A DNA stretch of 55,342 nt. Source: Planctomycetota bacterium (GTDB lineage Bacteria > Planctomycetota > UBA8742 > UBA2392). Made by a program: the position numbers and the translations under genes. Below are positions 42,826 to 51,420 of the stretch, in pieces. Every line of letters starts with the position of its first letter. The first letter of the stretch is position 1. Below the pieces are notes generated by a model that did no database searches, was not told where the DNA came from, and saw nothing but the letters and a program-made list of their open reading frames with translations. The stretch lies in NCBI GenBank assembly GCA_025993795.1, contig JAMQHL010000032.1:1-55342 (forward strand). The letters are read 5' to 3'.

Positions 42826-44256
42826 ATGGATTTCTACATTCCATTTTTCGCCGGTGTGGTCACCGCCGCCGCCGTCGTACTTGCCGGCGGCGGTTGGTTC
42901 CGGCGTGCGGCGTGGCGCACCGGGCTGATTGACCGGCCCAAACTGCGCGGCATTCATGGCGAGCCGGTGGCGCGCTCGGGCGGCGTTACGATTGCCACGG
43001 CGCTGATTGCCAGCGTGCTCGTCCAGATGATGGTCGCCCGCGCGCTGGACGTGCATCAAGCCTACCTGAGCGACCTTGACCACGTGTACCTGCTGCTGGT
43101 TGCGCTGTTGCTGATGGGCGGGGGAATCATCGACGACATCAGGCCACTGGGCGCCAAAGTGAAGTTGCTGCTTCAGGCCGCAGCGGCCACGGTCGCCTGG
43201 TTTCTTGACTTCCGCATTGACCTGGTCAGCCTGGCCGGGTTGACCGAGTTCAGCGTCGGATGGCTGAGCCTGCCGGTCACGGTGGTCTTCATTGTCGCGA
43301 TCACCAACGCCTTCAACATGATTGACGGCGTCGATGGCCTGTGCGCGGGCACCAGCTTTCTTGCGCTGGTGGGTGTAGGGCTGTATGCCATGTTCGGTGG
43401 CGACTTCCAGCTTGCGCTGGCGATTCCGCTGGGCGTTGCCGCGCTGGCATTTCTGAAACAGAATTTCGGCAGGCCGCGGGCCTTCCTGGGTGACTCGGGC
43501 AGCATGCTGCTGGGTTTTCTGGTTGCGGTGCTTGCCCTGCGCGCCGTGGTTACGCCCTCCGGGGCGGTCGCTGTCGTGCCGCTGTTCCTGCTGCTCAGCC
43601 TGCCAATTGTTGACATCACGGTCGTGTTCTTTCGCCGCCTGCTGCAGGGTGCGAATCCGCTGCAAGCGGACCGCGGGCACATCCATCACATCCTGCTGCT
43701 GCTGCTCGGCGGCAGCAACCCGCGTGTCACCGGCATACTGCTGGCAATGGCCGCCGTCGGGGCCATCGGCGCCCTGGTGTCGGGGTGGCTGCCCGCTGCG
43801 GCTGGGCTTGCGCTTGCGTTGCCGCTGGGGCTGTACATGACGGTCTACGCGATGGGCGGCTACCTGTCGTGGACCAATCTGCGCAACGCAGGCCCCGCGA
43901 CTGACCTTGCCGTCGCGCTGGCCGAAGTTGCCCACGCGCACGGGGCGCAAGGCGCGCTTGAGGGCGAAGACCTGATCCGGCTGTTGGGGCGCATCGGCGT
44001 GACTGCAGTCGGCTTGTTCAATGAAGAGGGTGCTCGCGTCTGGAGTGCCGGGGTGCCCAGGACCGACCGCGACCCGCTGACACTGCCACTGTATGCGGCG
44101 GGCCGTGTACGCTGCGGCCGGCTGCACCTGCAAGGACGCTTCGGTGCCGGCCGCATGGCCTTTGCGGCGCACCTGTTGCAGCCGCTATACCCGGCGTTCA
44201 TGGAAGTGCTCGACGCCCCCAACCCCGTCATGCCCAAGACCGTCCGCGCGAGTTGA
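42826..44256 (+). CDS. WecA/TagO-like undecaprenyl-phosphate sugar-1-phosphate transferase with C-terminal extension
   Basis: 476 residues. The MraY-like core (about 1-345, ~11 helices) has GGGIIDDIRPLG (Mg-binding Asp pair), NAFNMIDGVDGL, FLGDSGSM and the ADRGHIHH His-rich loop. These enzymes move GlcNAc-1-P (or similar) onto undecaprenyl phosphate, the first step of O-antigen or teichoic-type polymers. About 125 residues follow the core, with the look of a small alpha/beta or GAF-like sensor domain, not seen in WecA. Third in the glycan trio. Confidence 0.88.
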   Translation: MDFYIPFFAGVVTAAAVVLAGGGWFRRAAWRTGLIDRPKLRGIHGEPVARSGGVTIATALIASVLVQMMVARALDVHQAYLSDLDHVYLLLVALLLMGGGIIDDIRPLGAKVKLLLQAAAATVAWFLDFRIDLVSLAGLTEFSVGWLSLPVTVVFIVAITNAFNMIDGVDGLCAGTSFLALVGVGLYAMFGGDFQLALAIPLGVAALAFLKQNFGRPRAFLGDSGSMLLGFLVAVLALRAVVTPSGAVAVVPLFLLLSLPIVDITVVFFRRLLQGANPLQADRGHIHHILLLLLGGSNPRVTGILLAMAAVGAIGALVSGWLPAAAGLALALPLGLYMTVYAMGGYLSWTNLRNAGPATDLAVALAEVAHAHGAQGALEGEDLIRLLGRIGVTAVGLFNEEGARVWSAGVPRTDRDPLTLPLYAAGRVRCGRLHLQGRFGAGRMAFAAHLLQPLYPAFMEVLDAPNPVMPKTVRAS

Positions 44257-44307
44257 GCACCGGGCCAGTTGCCGGGGCCGGAGAACAGCCGGTGGGTTGC
44301 GGCGCTA

Positions 44308-44351
44308 CTTCGCCGCTGCTTTGCCGCTGCTTCGCCGCGACTTCGCCGATG
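44308..44351 (+). repeat. Four tandem 11-bp repeats
   Basis: CTTCGCCGCTG, CTTTGCCGCTG, CTTCGCCGCGA and CTTCGCCGATG follow one another, 11 bp each, in the 185 bp between the WecA-like gene and the RCC1 gene. The period is close to one DNA turn. Confidence 0.7.
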
Positions 44352-44410
44352 GAGGGGCACCGTCTTCCGCGAACTGGGCCTGAAGCTCGCCGTCACGCAA
44401 TTTCTGTGGA

Positions 44411-44435
44411 TGCCGGCACGCGCCGGCAGCATATT
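44411..44435 (+). promoter_or_regulatory. Hairpin and -10-like box before the RCC1 gene
   Basis: TGCCGGC-ACGC-GCCGGCA (44411-44428) is a perfect 7-bp stem. CATATT (44430-44435) then lies 6 nt before ATG 44442 in the -10 position. No Shine-Dalgarno is visible. Confidence 0.35.
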
Positions 44436-44441
44436 GGCGCC

Positions 44442-45527
44442 ATGCGTACGATTCTGGCTTCCATTGCCGCCCTGTTGCCGCTGCTTGCCGCATGTTCGGG
44501 CGGTGCCGCCAACGCGCCCGCGCCTGCAAATCCGCCTGTCAACCAGCCCGCGCAACCGCCAGCCGCGCCACCCGGCCCCAAGCTCTGGGCGTGGGGCGAG
44601 TTTGTCGGCGGCTGGGTTACTGCGCCGTTTCGCATCCAGGGGCCAGAGGGCATCACGCGCGTGGCGACCGCGACTGAACCGAAGCACGCGTGGGCGATGG
44701 CTGTTGCAGACGGCAAGCTTTGGGTGTGGGGCAAAGACGCACCCGGCAAGTTCATCGGTGGGCTGACAAACACCCCCAAGGCTCTGCCGCAGTTCGCGGG
44801 TGTAACCGACGTGGCGGCGCTCACCGACCAGTGCGCGGTGCTGGCAGACGGCAAAGTGTGGTGGTGGGATGCAGAATCCGCCGAACCTCAACCTGTAGCC
44901 AGAACCGAAAGGGTCACGCGGCTGTTCCCGTCCGACGATGCGGTCAACGCGGTTGCCGATGACGGAACGTGGTGGCAGATCATCAGGGGACTCGCCATGC
45001 CGCGAGGCAGCGAGCATCTGCTTGTGCAAACGCAATTCGCTGCCGGCCTGGAAGCGCACCTCAATACCAAGGGTGAAATCCGCCTGTACGGCGATGCCAG
45101 CCGGGGGCAGCTCGGCGATGGCAGTGTGCCCGATCGGCGAGTGCGCGAGAAGTGCGGCTTCACGAAGAAGTCCATGCAGATCGCGCTGGGAGACGGCTTT
45201 GTGGTGGCGCTTGCGCAAGACGGCACCATCTGGACATGGGGCGACAACAAGGGTGCATTGGGCCACGGAGCCAGTTGGAGCACCGAGAAAAGCCGCAAGC
45301 CCGCGCAGATCATCGGCTTGACAGGCATTGTGCAGGTACAGGCGGCCGGCCACAGCGCCTATGCGCTGGATGACCAGGGCAGTCTGTGGTGCTGGGGTGA
45401 CAACGACAGGGGCCAGCTCGGGCTCGGCGACAAGACCCGCAGGCACACGCCCGCCAAGTTGCAGGGCATGGGCAAGGTGAAGTGGTTTCACGCCGCGATC
45501 AACGCCGTGTACTGCGAAACCGAGTAG
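44442..45527 (+). CDS. RCC1-repeat lipoprotein
   Basis: 361 residues. The signal ends in a lipobox (PLLAACSGG), followed by a long Pro/Ala spacer. The body is a seven-bladed RCC1-like propeller: repeated W-x-W-G turns such as KLWAWGEF, KLWVWGKD, TIWTWGDNKGALGHG and LWCWGDNDRGQLGLGD. In bacteria such proteins are mostly cell-surface adhesins or binding proteins; no enzyme motif is seen. It converges on the large surface protein, with a strong terminator between. Confidence 0.8.
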   Translation: MRTILASIAALLPLLAACSGGAANAPAPANPPVNQPAQPPAAPPGPKLWAWGEFVGGWVTAPFRIQGPEGITRVATATEPKHAWAMAVADGKLWVWGKDAPGKFIGGLTNTPKALPQFAGVTDVAALTDQCAVLADGKVWWWDAESAEPQPVARTERVTRLFPSDDAVNAVADDGTWWQIIRGLAMPRGSEHLLVQTQFAAGLEAHLNTKGEIRLYGDASRGQLGDGSVPDRRVREKCGFTKKSMQIALGDGFVVALAQDGTIWTWGDNKGALGHGASWSTEKSRKPAQIIGLTGIVQVQAAGHSAYALDDQGSLWCWGDNDRGQLGLGDKTRRHTPAKLQGMGKVKWFHAAINAVYCETE

Positions 45528-45675
45528 CGAGCGCTACGCGACCCATCTGCCGGTTGGTGATGCCCGTGACCACGGCCTCTCGGCGCGCAAGACAGCCGCG
45601 CAGCTTTGCGCGACGGATGCCCCCAAACGTACGTGCGTGCGAACAGTGCCGTCAGAGCCTGTCCGGCATCCGGTC

Positions 45676-45711
45676 AATGAAACTGCCCGCCTCACGGCGG
45701 GCAGTTTCATT
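45676..45711. terminator. Strong bidirectional terminator hairpin
   Basis: A 16-bp perfect stem (45676-45691 with 45696-45711, core CTGCCCGCC/GGCGGGCAG, 4-nt loop) whose outer arms AATGAAA/TTTCATT give T-rich tails on both strands. It separates the RCC1 gene (+) from the choice-of-anchor-D gene (-). Confidence 0.85.
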
Positions 45712-45723
45712 GCTGTCTGCTGT

Positions 45724-48700
45724 TTATGCCCTGCGACGCCTTACGGCCAGCGCAAGCGCGCCCAAGGCCGCAAGCGCCATCAGCAGCCACGGCGTGCCAT
45801 GGCCTGTCTCGCATCCGCTGCCGCCGCTGCCGCTGCCGCCGCCGCTGAAACCACCGCCCGGCGCAGGCTGGACCGTCAGGCTGAAGGTGCGATCGGCTGT
45901 GCCACCGTTGGCATCGGTAACGCGCAGGTCGAACTGGAAGACGCCGGCAGATCCAGCCGGCGTGCCGCTGATCGTGCCCCCGGTGGACATGCTAAGGCCC
46001 ACCGGCAGGCTCGTGCCATTGCGCTGGCTCCAGGTGTATGGCGCGGCGCCGCCGGACGCGCGCAGGTCAACGGGCCCGTAGACTTGTCCAACCTGTCCCT
46101 GGGCCAGCGTGGTGTTGCTGTCGATCTGGACACCGTTGGGGTCTGCGGCAACACCGCGAATCGGCAACTGGAACGGGTTGGGATTGCCCGAGTCGTTGTG
46201 GGCAAAGTTGATGGTCGCTTCTTTCAAGCCGACCTGGCTTGCATTGAACGCGACCGTGAAGCTGACCAGGCTGCTTGGAGACACGGTGGCTGGAAAGCCC
46301 GTGGCGGTCCAGCTGAAGCTGCTGGCGTTGGGCCCGGTGATGGTGGGTGCCTGCACGGTCAGGTTGGCGTTGCCGGCATTGACAATCACGATCGTGACCG
46401 GTGCGGTCGGCATAGAGGCAAGCAACACCGTACCGAAGTCGCGGCCACCAGAAGGTGTTGAGTTGTGAACAAGGATCGGGCCGCCTGCGCTGCCTTCACG
46501 CACTTCAACATTGGGCGCGTCGCCGAACCCCGAGACCTCGAAGATGAACGGGTTATTCACCAGCGGGTCGTCGTGCGCAAAGCTGATGTTTGCGCTCTTG
46601 GCGCCGTAGCTGCTGGGGTCGAACGCTACGGTAAACGTGGTGGAAACGCCGACGGCCAGGGTGGTAGGCATGCCTGTGGAGTTGACGACAAACTGGTTTG
46701 CCTGCGCGCCGGTCGCGACGGGCGCGCCCAGCGTCATCGTCGCGCTGCCGGTGTTCTCGATATAGATCGTCAATGCAGCGCTGGCACCGGCGTTGACGTC
46801 GCGCCCACCGAAGGCGCGCAGCGTGCCGCCTGCGGGGCTGTTGTAGCCAATGATGCTGCCCAGGGCGTCAGTCTCGCGCACTTCAATGACGGGCGCGTTC
46901 AGCAAACCGTTGCCGGTAATGCTGAAAGTGAACGGCGTTGTGGTCTGCGCCGTCGCGTTGTGTGTAAAGCTGACAGTCGCGTTCTTCACGCCCGCCGATG
47001 TCGGGTCAAAGGCTATGCCGAACTCGGAGGTCGCACCGGCATTGATCGACGTTACGAATGCCCATGGCGTGGTTGTGCTCAACTGGAAGTTGCCGGGTGC
47101 CGCACCGCCGATGGTCGGGTTGCCGATCACCAGCGCCTGGCTGCCGGTGTTGGTGATGCGGATCGTCAGGTAGCCGGTGGGGCCGGCGGTGATGATCTGG
47201 TTACCGAAGTCGCGCCCGTTGGCCGCGGCCTGGCCATTGGTGACGGTGAAGGTCGTGGTACCGGCCTGCGATGCCGGCGCGGTGGCTTCTTGTACAAAGA
47301 TCGCGGGGGTGCCGCTGGCGATGCCGTCTCCAATCACCTCAAACGTGAAGGGTGTGGTCGCGGGGTTGCTGGCGTTGTGGCCAAAGCTGACAGTGGCGGC
47401 CTTGCTGCCCGCAGACTGCGGCGCGAACCGAATACTGAAATACGTCGTTCCCGTAAACGCCGTGGTGCCGGGTATGACATGCGGATTGTTCATGGCACTG
47501 GTGTCGATCACGAAGTCTGCCGTGTCGCCCGCTGACAGCGTCGGAAGCGGGTTGATCGTCGTGTCCGTCGCAAAGCGGTTCCAGATCACAATGTTCACCC
47601 AGCCGCTGCTGCCGCCGGTGGCGACGGTACCGAATTCGCGGTTGGTGCCGGCTGCGGCCTGGCCGAGCGTGACCTGGGGACCGGTGAAGTCGATTTCATG
47701 GACCTCAAGCTCGGGCGCTGTACCGGTGCCGGTGCCGGTGAAGAGTACGCGATACGGCGTGGTCGTGGGCGCCGTTGCGTTGTGCGTAAACTCAACGTAA
47801 GCGTCAAGCTGGCCAAGCGCGTGGGGGTCAAATCGGACAGAGAAGAAAATCTGCGAAGTTGCGCCACTGGTGGTAATGGTCATCGTTGGCGTAGTCCACT
47901 GCGCGGTATCAAGCCGGAAGTGCGCCGCACCAGTGCCGCCCAGCGTCGGCGTGCCGATGTTGATGCTGCTGGTGGTGTTGTTGATGATGACAATATTCAG
48001 CCAGCTTCCGGGGCCGGCGTTGATGTCGCGGTTGCCGAAGTTGCGCAACGTGCCGGTGGCTGTCTGGTTGTGGCCAACCAGCGCGCCCTGGAAGTTCGTT
48101 TCGTGCACATTCATCTCAGGCGGCGGCGGTGGCGGCCCCTGGTCAACGTAGAGAATCTCGTCTCGTTCTGTCTCAACGGGTTTGTTGGTGGTGGCCTCCG
48201 TGCCCTGCAAGCGTGCGCGCGCCTGCAAGGTTGTGTTCGCGCCGGCGGCTGCCAGTGCCGTGCAGTTGAAGACTCCCTGAATTACCTGCCCGGTGGTGTT
48301 GGCATTGACCACAAACGGAATCGTCGGCGTCAATGTGAACGTGCCGACGTTCTCGGCGCTGCCGGTGGTGTAGTTCGTGACGGCCACGGTGAAGCTGTTG
48401 ACGGTGATGTTGTTCGCCGTCGTGTTGTTCACGGTGATGGAGAAGTTCGCCTGCGTGCCGGTGTAGACCTTGGGGTCGTTCTGGCTTCCCACGGTGTAGG
48501 GGCTGACGATGGTGAAGTCGGTGCAGACCAGCTTGGTCGTGCTGGGCAGTTCGCGCAGCTCGACATCATCAATGCACCAGCCAGCGTACTGCACGCTGGA
48601 GTCCGTGGTACCCATGCCGAACCGCACGTGCACAGTTCCCTGGTTTCCCGCAACGGCTGAGATGTTGAGCTTATGCTGGGTCCAGCCGGTATCGCCGACA

Positions 48701-49986
48701 GCGCCCGGGTTGGTCCACACCTGGGTCCAAGACGTGCCGTTGTTTGACACGGCGATGTACGCGTGGTCCCAAGTGGAAGTCTCGATGTTCAGCCAACGCC
48801 AGTACGAAAGTTCAACATCCGAGGTGCCAGTGCAGTTGATCGGCGGCGAAGTCGCCCAGATGGTGCTGCCCACGTTGTTGGGATAGGCCGCACCAATATT
48901 GTCGCCCAGGATGTAGTTGTCTGTGCCGGCAGAATGGTCGGTCGTCGGCTCAGGGCCGCCGTAGGGCGGCGTGTACGGCGCGCCGCAGGGACCGCGCTGC
49001 CATGTCAGGCCCGAGCCTGAACCCAGCGTCCAGCCTTTATCGACCGAGAAGTCATCCAGGAACGGCAGTGCCGCCGGCGGCCCCTGGATGTAAAGCGTGA
49101 AGTTCTCGGTGTCGGTGGCTGCTACGTTGTCGGTTACGCGAATCGTGAAATTGTACTGCTGGCCGCCGGTTCCGGTGCCGGGCGAGCCGCTGATTACGCC
49201 TGCGGTTGACAGCGAGACGCCGGTCGGCAACGCGCCGCTGATCAGGCTCCATGCGTACGGTGTGGTGCCTGCGACGGCCTGCAATGTCTGTGAATAGGGC
49301 ACGCCCTCTGCGCCGGCGGGCAGCGATGGAGGAGTTATGATCGTCAGCGAACCGCCGGTGTAAGTGATGCGCAGGGACGGCACGGCCGCGCGCGTGCCGT
49401 ATTCCATGCCCGCAAACGGGAACGAGTAATAGCTGTCGTCATAGCCGTATGTCGTCCGGCTGCCGGCGACTGAGCGCATGTAGCAGCCGCCGCCGGAGCT
49501 CCAATCTGTATCGTCCGACGAGAAATCAATCAGCAGGTTCGACGTGCCGTTCCAGGTGAATGGCGCGCTGAAAGTGAACGTGTACCAGTTGCCGGCAGTG
49601 AACGACGATGACGGTATGCTCGTCGGGCCGAACACGTTTGTGTAGCCGCTTGCAACAAACGTCCCGGTTACGGTGGAAGCAGTAGTGTGTTGTATGCGAA
49701 TGCGCGCATTGGCCACTGTAGGCCGGCCGGGCACCTGGGCGCACTTGAACGCGATGGCAGTGATTGCCGAGTTGGCGGCCAGCCCTATGCCAGTCAATTC
49801 GCTGGCCAGGTAGATCGACTCGGACCGCGTGTCTTCGTAATAAGTGTTGAGCGGGTAGCCCGACGACGTGCCTGTACTCTCCGGCGCGCCTGTCAATATC
49901 TCCGTTGTGATCTGCGCCGACAGCGACGTCGCGGTCAGCAAAAGCACGCATGTGATCGCGCACAGCTTCTTCCATTGTTTGCACAT
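45724..49986 (-). CDS. Large surface protein: Ig-like, choice-of-anchor-D repeats, Gly-Cys/helix/Arg C-terminus
   Basis: 1420 residues. A signal peptide (cleaved near LSAQ) precedes a jelly-roll domain (about 30-210), a putative Ig/cadherin-like domain (about 215-310), a second jelly-roll with WCIDDVEL (about 320-480), then five choice-of-anchor-D repeats (about 610-1290), each opening with a PE-V-E type strand (EMNVHE, ELEVHE, AIFVQE, VIEVRE, NVEVRE). A second Ig-like domain follows. The C-terminus is a Gly/Ser linker, GCETGHGTPW, one hydrophobic helix and RRRRA: a MYXO-CTERM-like anchor, processed by myxosortase in families where this is known. Probably an adhesin or sheath component. Confidence 0.85.
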   Translation of the reverse strand: MCKQWKKLCAITCVLLLTATSLSAQITTEILTGAPESTGTSSGYPLNTYYEDTRSESIYLASELTGIGLAANSAITAIAFKCAQVPGRPTVANARIRIQHTTASTVTGTFVASGYTNVFGPTSIPSSSFTAGNWYTFTFSAPFTWNGTSNLLIDFSSDDTDWSSGGGCYMRSVAGSRTTYGYDDSYYSFPFAGMEYGTRAAVPSLRITYTGGSLTIITPPSLPAGAEGVPYSQTLQAVAGTTPYAWSLISGALPTGVSLSTAGVISGSPGTGTGGQQYNFTIRVTDNVAATDTENFTLYIQGPPAALPFLDDFSVDKGWTLGSGSGLTWQRGPCGAPYTPPYGGPEPTTDHSAGTDNYILGDNIGAAYPNNVGSTIWATSPPINCTGTSDVELSYWRWLNIETSTWDHAYIAVSNNGTSWTQVWTNPGAVGDTGWTQHKLNISAVAGNQGTVHVRFGMGTTDSSVQYAGWCIDDVELRELPSTTKLVCTDFTIVSPYTVGSQNDPKVYTGTQANFSITVNNTTANNITVNSFTVAVTNYTTGSAENVGTFTLTPTIPFVVNANTTGQVIQGVFNCTALAAAGANTTLQARARLQGTEATTNKPVETERDEILYVDQGPPPPPPEMNVHETNFQGALVGHNQTATGTLRNFGNRDINAGPGSWLNIVIINNTTSSINIGTPTLGGTGAAHFRLDTAQWTTPTMTITTSGATSQIFFSVRFDPHALGQLDAYVEFTHNATAPTTTPYRVLFTGTGTGTAPELEVHEIDFTGPQVTLGQAAAGTNREFGTVATGGSSGWVNIVIWNRFATDTTINPLPTLSAGDTADFVIDTSAMNNPHVIPGTTAFTGTTYFSIRFAPQSAGSKAATVSFGHNASNPATTPFTFEVIGDGIASGTPAIFVQEATAPASQAGTTTFTVTNGQAAANGRDFGNQIITAGPTGYLTIRITNTGSQALVIGNPTIGGAAPGNFQLSTTTPWAFVTSINAGATSEFGIAFDPTSAGVKNATVSFTHNATAQTTTPFTFSITGNGLLNAPVIEVRETDALGSIIGYNSPAGGTLRAFGGRDVNAGASAALTIYIENTGSATMTLGAPVATGAQANQFVVNSTGMPTTLAVGVSTTFTVAFDPSSYGAKSANISFAHDDPLVNNPFIFEVSGFGDAPNVEVREGSAGGPILVHNSTPSGGRDFGTVLLASMPTAPVTIVIVNAGNANLTVQAPTITGPNASSFSWTATGFPATVSPSSLVSFTVAFNASQVGLKEATINFAHNDSGNPNPFQLPIRGVAADPNGVQIDSNTTLAQGQVGQVYGPVDLRASGGAAPYTWSQRNGTSLPVGLSMSTGGTISGTPAGSAGVFQFDLRVTDANGGTADRTFSLTVQPAPGGGFSGGGSGSGGSGCETGHGTPWLLMALAALGALALAVRRRRA

Positions 49987-50159
49987 TCCGGTTTTCTCCT
50001 GAGAAACTACAACTCCGGTCGCCTGTATGGACCCGGCTTACGGCACAAAAGCGCCGCGGTTCTTCAACCGCTGCCGAATCCCAGACTGTGCCCCCACGCG
50101 GGCCCAGTGTACCACACTGATATGCCAAAATGTCGGAAAAGATCGGCCCCCAAGCCAAG

Positions 50160-50966
50160 TCATTCCCGTGTTCCTACCTCTTCTCGAAAGGACTCCGGAA
50201 GCCGGTCCGGTGCCTCCCCCTGTGCCCAAAGCGTGCTGAACAGCCGGCGCATGTTCTCGGCCAGGCCCTTGTTCGGAACCACCAGCGCCATCGTGCTGCC
50301 GTCCTCTTCATTCAATTCCATCATGGCGATGCGGCGATCCACCACCAGAAAGCGCAGCGGCACATGCTCGATGAATCGCACCGTGTCGGTCTCTTCGGCT
50401 TCCTGCAGGGTAGCCGCGCCGTGCACCGGGTCATGCAGCAGCGACTTCTCCACCACCTGCTTCAGTTTCACGCCGCGCGCCAGCACCCGCTTGTCCTGCG
50501 CAATGTCAGGCGGCATCACCAGCGGGTCTTTCACCGCGATCAGTACTTCGGACTCCGCCGTTTCGACGGCATCGTCGATCAGCGCCTTGATCTGCTGGCT
50601 GCGCACCAGGCGGATGCCCAGGCTGCCCGGGTCCTCGCCGGGGGCGTCCGGGGCGACGCTCGACAGCTCAGCCATGTGGGCCTGTGCCTCGGTCAGCGAA
50701 TCCTCAATGGTGCGCCGATAGTTTTCGAAGGCCTGCTCGGGCGGGAGGCCGCGGAACAGCTTGACGTCGCCGAGCACCTGTTCGGCAAAGCCGCGCTCGA
50801 CCAGGCTGGTCAGTGCGCCGTAGACTTTGCTTTGGGGCACGCCGCTCTTGCGCACAACGCGGGATGCGGGCGCACGCGTTTCACCAAGCAGCGCAATGTA
50901 GACCTGCGCTTCGTACCCTGAGAGGCCCATCTTCTTGAGCTTCTGGATCCATTCATCGCGATTCAC
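50160..50966 (-). CDS. TrmB-family transcriptional regulator
   Basis: 268 residues. The N-terminal winged HTH (residues about 8-70) has LSGYEAQVYIALLGE and GVPQSKVYGALTSLVERG, typical of TrmB sugar-sensing repressors of archaea and some bacteria. A short helical linker then leads to a PLD-like ligand domain (about 120-260). GTG start, behind a full GGAGGTGA Shine-Dalgarno. A 20-bp inverted repeat 30 nt upstream could be its operator. It faces away from the capsid-like gene. Confidence 0.85.
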   Translation of the reverse strand: MNRDEWIQKLKKMGLSGYEAQVYIALLGETRAPASRVVRKSGVPQSKVYGALTSLVERGFAEQVLGDVKLFRGLPPEQAFENYRRTIEDSLTEAQAHMAELSSVAPDAPGEDPGSLGIRLVRSQQIKALIDDAVETAESEVLIAVKDPLVMPPDIAQDKRVLARGVKLKQVVEKSLLHDPVHGAATLQEAEETDTVRFIEHVPLRFLVVDRRIAMMELNEEDGSTMALVVPNKGLAENMRRLFSTLWAQGEAPDRLPESFREEVGTRE

Positions 50967-50995
50967 GAATCACCTCCGGCCATAGCGAATTCACA

Positions 50996-51015
50996 CCGTG
51001 CGTGTAGTCGCACGG
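50996..51015. promoter_or_regulatory. Inverted repeat upstream of the TrmB gene
   Basis: CCGTGCG-TGTAGT-CGCACGG: two perfect 7-bp arms with a 6-nt centre, 30-49 nt upstream of the TrmB start. Candidate autoregulatory site. The rest of the 454-bp space to 51421 has no gene that I can support; it includes a run of eight C near 51351. Confidence 0.35.
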
Positions 51016-51420
51016 AACGAGTTTCACTAACGCCGGATTCATTCGTTGAGGGCTTTGCGCGAGCATTCCTGAGGCGCAAAGACCATGCCCAGGAACTGGG
51101 TGTTGGCAGGCAGCGATGTCTTCAAGGCTCTACGCATTTGTTGGGTGGATGTTCTAACAGGCACAAAGCGTCGCTCAAAGAAAAACCCGGAATTCCGCGA
51201 GCGTTAGTCAACCAAGCGCGGCAACTGCACAAATCCAGCTACAGCCAGGCAGAATCACCGCGAAGTGGCTCCGGCTTCCAGCGCCGGGGTGTGTCAGCAG
51301 TGGCATGCCGATGGCGCAAAGATGTTTATCACATTATCACTTATGCGTTGCCCCCCCCGTTTCTGTTGTACGCTTGCCGTTGAACGTCGCCAAAGGGGGC
51401 GGACTTTCAGGGGGCAAGCC

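Noticed and set aside
40655..44172. Two long minus-strand frames over the carbamoyltransferase and WecA-like genes
   Set aside because: The plus strand encodes recognisable enzymes with intact motifs. The minus-strand translations are Ala/Gln/Arg-rich without domains.
51138..51383. 81-codon plus-strand frame before the capsid-like gene
   Set aside because: No Shine-Dalgarno, no recognisable features, and composition like the surrounding intergenic DNA.
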